A stretch of 44,035 bases of DNA from an uncultured Candidatus Berkelbacteria bacterium. Its GTDB lineage: Bacteria; Patescibacteriota; UBA1384; CAILIB01. The notes under the pieces were generated by a model. The model did not search any database. It saw only the letters and a program-made list of their open reading frames with translations, and had not been told where the DNA came from. The DNA lies in assembly GCA_903834195.1 (NCBI GenBank), contig CAILIB010000018.1:1-44035 (forward strand), read 5' to 3'. The translations under genes were made by a program, and so were the position numbers. Of the stretch, positions 41,691-44,035 are shown piece by piece; position 1 is the stretch's first letter; each line of letters starts with the position of its first letter.

Positions 41691-44035
41691 CTAATAGTGA
41701 ATACCAGTTTTTGGTGCCCCAATAGTACCCTTTGCAAGTCCAGCTGGGTCTACGATAACTCCATTCGCCACACCATCTTGATCAAGCTCGCCACCATCTT
41801 TAACTTGGTAGACTAACTTCATCACATTCTGCCCCCCAATAGTCACTGTGGAAACAACTGCACCAGGAATTGCTGAATAGCTCTGATTCGTTGAGTTATA
41901 CTTTCGCCCTACTAGAGAACTATCTGTGACTCCGTAATAATACTGAGTAACCGTCGCTGTAAAACCAACTGAACCACAACTAGTGGTAAAGTTCATCAGG
42001 CCTGCTGGATAACTAAAGCCCATATCTGCTTTGGAAACACTCGTAGAAGCGATAAGACCTACTGAGGTTACAGTACATGCAGAATCAAGCTGAAGTGTGC
42101 TATACGCATTAGTTACCGGGTCAACAAAGCTTGCCACGTTTGCTTGGTGACTATCTGCAATACCATCGCCATTTCCATCACCTGAATTAGGTGCTGCGGC
42201 TTCGATAGCGTTTGAAACCCCGTCCGAGTCATCATTCGCGACCGGAGTAGCTGTAGGACTAGGTGTTGGGGTAGGAGTTGGATCCGGCGCAACAAGTTCA
42301 AAGGTTGGATACAAACCTGCATTCTTAACCCAAATCCCCTCAAAATCCCATGTTGACATCGGTACGTCTGAGCTGTTGTTCTTGAAGTAAGACGCCTGAC
42401 TTCCATCGGTATTAACTGCGGTACAAGTAATCTCAACTCCACCAGTACAAACACTCTGACCAGTACTGGTTTTATCGTAATAGTTACCACTCATAACAAC
42501 GTCATGATCACCCATCGTGTGACCACCAAGAATTGCTCCGGTTGAACTCTGATCACCGGTTACGATCAATCCTGCTGCAAAAGAATTGCTAATTGCCAAT
42601 GTATTTTGTGCAGTCGTCATCTGATCTGCAAGACCAAGGATACCACCAACATTAAATCCACCGGTAATTGTTCCCGACGCATAATCTCGTTGGATATTCA
42701 GCGCAACATCAGCGCTGGGATTAGTGCTTGCACGACCAGTATTTCCTACGATTCCACCAACGTAACTCGCACCCGTAATATTTCCGTGTGTGTAGCAATC
42801 TTGAATGGTGAGATTCTCATTTCCCGACCCACTTATTTCATTAATATATGCTACTAATCCACCAACAGTATCGTTAGAAGCACTTACATTTCCGGTAGTA
42901 AAACAGTGCTGAATGGTTAACGTTCCCCCATTTGCCATATTGATGTACCCGAGCAATCCACCTGCTGTTGAAGCTGCACTAATAACCGTTCCAGTACTTG
43001 ATACTTGGGAAATCGTACTCACATCAGAATTTGAGAGCTCATCTCCACCAAGCAAGCCTCCAACTGTATCATTACCTGTCACATTCAGATTTGATACTAC
43101 GTTTGTAATGGTTGGATTAGTTGATTGACCAGCAAGAGCACCTACACGATTATTTCCCGTAACACTTCCCGATGAGAGTGTGACATTTTCAACGGTTCCT
43201 TGAATGATATTTCCAAACAGGCCAACATTATCTGACTCCGAATAATTCAGAGTGAAGTTTGAAATTGCATGATTCTGTCCGTTAAATGTTCCCCGAAAAC
43301 CCGAAGGGAAAAGTGGAGCAATACCATCAACACCATCACAATTAATATCATTAGCCAGATTAATTGTATCCCAAGCGTTATTTGCATTTGCACCAATACT
43401 CTCTAACTGTGCACATGTGGTAACACTCCACGTAGCAGGACTTGTAGTAATAGTTGTGTTAAGTGAAGAAATTGTTGGTAAACCAGAATCACTTCCGTAC
43501 TCAACAACATATGCAGGAAGCGTCCGAACACCACAGTTTAGATCATTCCATTTTCCGGTGCCACCTGAAAGAAATTGTGCACAGTCTTCGTTTCCTGCGT
43601 TATTTGGCTCACCATTGCTCCAGTTAGCATAATTACCACCAACTCGTGCACCTGACTGGTTTCCACTCCAAAACTGAGTTCCATTTTCAGGCCCATCTAC
43701 CCATCTCCAATCACCTTCAACAACAGAATCGCTCGCACCCATCCACCCATCACCTGAAAGGCGGGCCGTAACGAACGCGTTCTCTTCTGCTGATGTAATT
43801 GTAACTAAGTACCCAGGCACTCCATATTTTGTCCGAAGATCTGCAGCAGCTTTAGCCTGATTCCAGGTTCCAGATGAACTAACAACTTCATAGATGTGAC
43901 CATTGGTTGGAAAATATACTTCACCAGGCGCTACCAACGAAGCCTCCAATGTATCAGTACCAAAACTAGAGCGTGTATATGTAAGCGACTGCAGCGCTGC
44001 ATTGTCGTCAGTCAACGTACCACTAAACTGTAATG
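41691..44035 (-). CDS. Large surface protein with C-type lectin and GLUG repeats (5' end missing)
   Basis: The frame is open to the window edge, so the N-terminus, including any signal peptide, is outside. About 780 residues are visible. First comes a C-type lectin domain with the Ca/sugar-binding motifs GEPNNAGNEDC and GKWNDLNC. Then a region of GLUG-like repeats (VGLFGN, VGGLLGG, VGGLVAY, VGGIVGN, VGGILGL). A Thr/Pro linker follows, then DSDGVSNAIE and GDGNGDGIAD (Asp-rich Ca loops) and a terminal domain resembling 'choice-of-anchor' domains. The last residues are GAPKTGIHY, a sorting-like motif without a following membrane helix. The adjacent sortase is the likely processing enzyme. Confidence 0.88.
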   Translation of the reverse strand, partial: LQFSGTLTDDNAALQSLTYTRSSFGTDTLEASLVAPGEVYFPTNGHIYEVVSSSGTWNQAKAAADLRTKYGVPGYLVTITSAEENAFVTARLSGDGWMGASDSVVEGDWRWVDGPENGTQFWSGNQSGARVGGNYANWSNGEPNNAGNEDCAQFLSGGTGKWNDLNCGVRTLPAYVVEYGSDSGLPTISSLNTTITTSPATWSVTTCAQLESIGANANNAWDTINLANDINCDGVDGIAPLFPSGFRGTFNGQNHAISNFTLNYSESDNVGLFGNIIQGTVENVTLSSGSVTGNNRVGALAGQSTNPTITNVVSNLNVTGNDTVGGLLGGDELSNSDVSTISQVSSTGTVISAASTAGGLLGYINMANGGTLTIQHCFTTGNVSASNDTVGGLVAYINEISGSGNENLTIQDCYTHGNITGASYVGGIVGNTGRASTNPSADVALNIQRDYASGTITGGFNVGGILGLADQMTTAQNTLAISNSFAAGLIVTGDQSSTGAILGGHTMGDHDVVMSGNYYDKTSTGQSVCTGGVEITCTAVNTDGSQASYFKNNSSDVPMSTWDFEGIWVKNAGLYPTFELVAPDPTPTPTPSPTATPVANDDSDGVSNAIEAAAPNSGDGNGDGIADSHQANVASFVDPVTNAYSTLQLDSACTVTSVGLIASTSVSKADMGFSYPAGLMNFTTSCGSVGFTATVTQYYYGVTDSSLVGRKYNSTNQSYSAIPGAVVSTVTIGGQNVMKLVYQVKDGGELDQDGVANGVIVDPAGLAKGTIGAPKTGIHY

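Noticed and set aside
42113-42490. 125-residue open frame inside the large surface protein
   Set aside because: It is a shifted frame of the Thr/Pro linker and Asp-rich repeats of the real gene.
1-44035. CRISPR arrays, insertion sequences, tRNA or rRNA genes, recoded stops
   Set aside because: I saw no regular direct repeats, transposase motifs or cloverleaf sequences, and TGA ends several genes normally, so UGA is not reassigned.

Overview
The window looks like a chromosomal segment from a small-genome bacterium of the Patescibacteria/CPR type. This is an inference from gene content; there is no rRNA or marker gene to test it. Supporting signs are TrmB-type regulators, a DUF929 thiol protein, a pyruvate kinase without its C-terminal domain, a class F sortase, many small membrane proteins, very tight gene packing (no gap above about 250 bases) and several starts that look leaderless. 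TGA is used as a normal stop. I see no tRNA, rRNA, CRISPR array or insertion sequence.

Layout. 1-2474: envelope proteins (membrane-anchored DUF929 thioredoxin-like protein, two unknown anchored proteins) and a VOC protein. 2537-6786: alanine racemase, an ECF sigma factor overlapping a membrane protein that is probably its anti-sigma partner, a CYTH protein and a blue-copper protein. 6856-9581: an unknown 217-residue protein, an ATP-grasp protein and a nitrilase-fold protein, with clear terminators. 9619-10989: an inositol-monophosphatase-family enzyme and a RelE/ribbon-helix-helix toxin-antitoxin pair.

11068-13979 is the most interesting part: a candidate RiPP (ribosomally made, modified peptide) locus. 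A TrmB-family regulator faces, across two operator-like sites and two good sigma-70 promoters, a 22-24 residue peptide gene that is too short for ordinary gene calling. The peptide is two copies of NSAIKPQLP joined by Tyr-Ala-Gly. The two copies differ at 8 of 27 bases, yet every change is synonymous, which points to selection on the peptide. A perfect 12-bp hairpin follows, then a YcaO cyclodehydratase whose N-terminus looks like a fused peptide-recognition domain, then a small two-helix membrane protein.

14506-28998 is a chemotaxis and signalling region. One long minus-strand operon reads cheW, mcp, cheY with a Pro/Val/Ala tail, cheB, cheA with a similar linker, cheC, cheD, an N-acetylglucosamine-kinase-like gene, a response regulator and a helical protein. 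A lone cheY diverges from it across a shared symmetric promoter. A second TrmB regulator, a soluble histidine kinase/response regulator pair and a large MCP follow. A second cheW-mcp pair lies at 38818-41043. No cheR is present in the window.

29091-31301 holds small accessory genes, including a VOC protein followed by the remnant of another. 31326-35233 is a metabolic run (2-hydroxyacid dehydrogenase, short pyruvate kinase, dihydroorotate dehydrogenase, phosphoglycerate mutase). 35643-38701 is a C50-type carotenoid cluster: UbiA-type lycopene elongase, two half-size lycopene cyclase subunits and a divergent phytoene desaturase. The window ends with a class F sortase and, upstream of it, the 3' part of a large surface protein with a C-type lectin domain, GLUG repeats and a C-terminal APKTG motif, which is probably the sortase's substrate.
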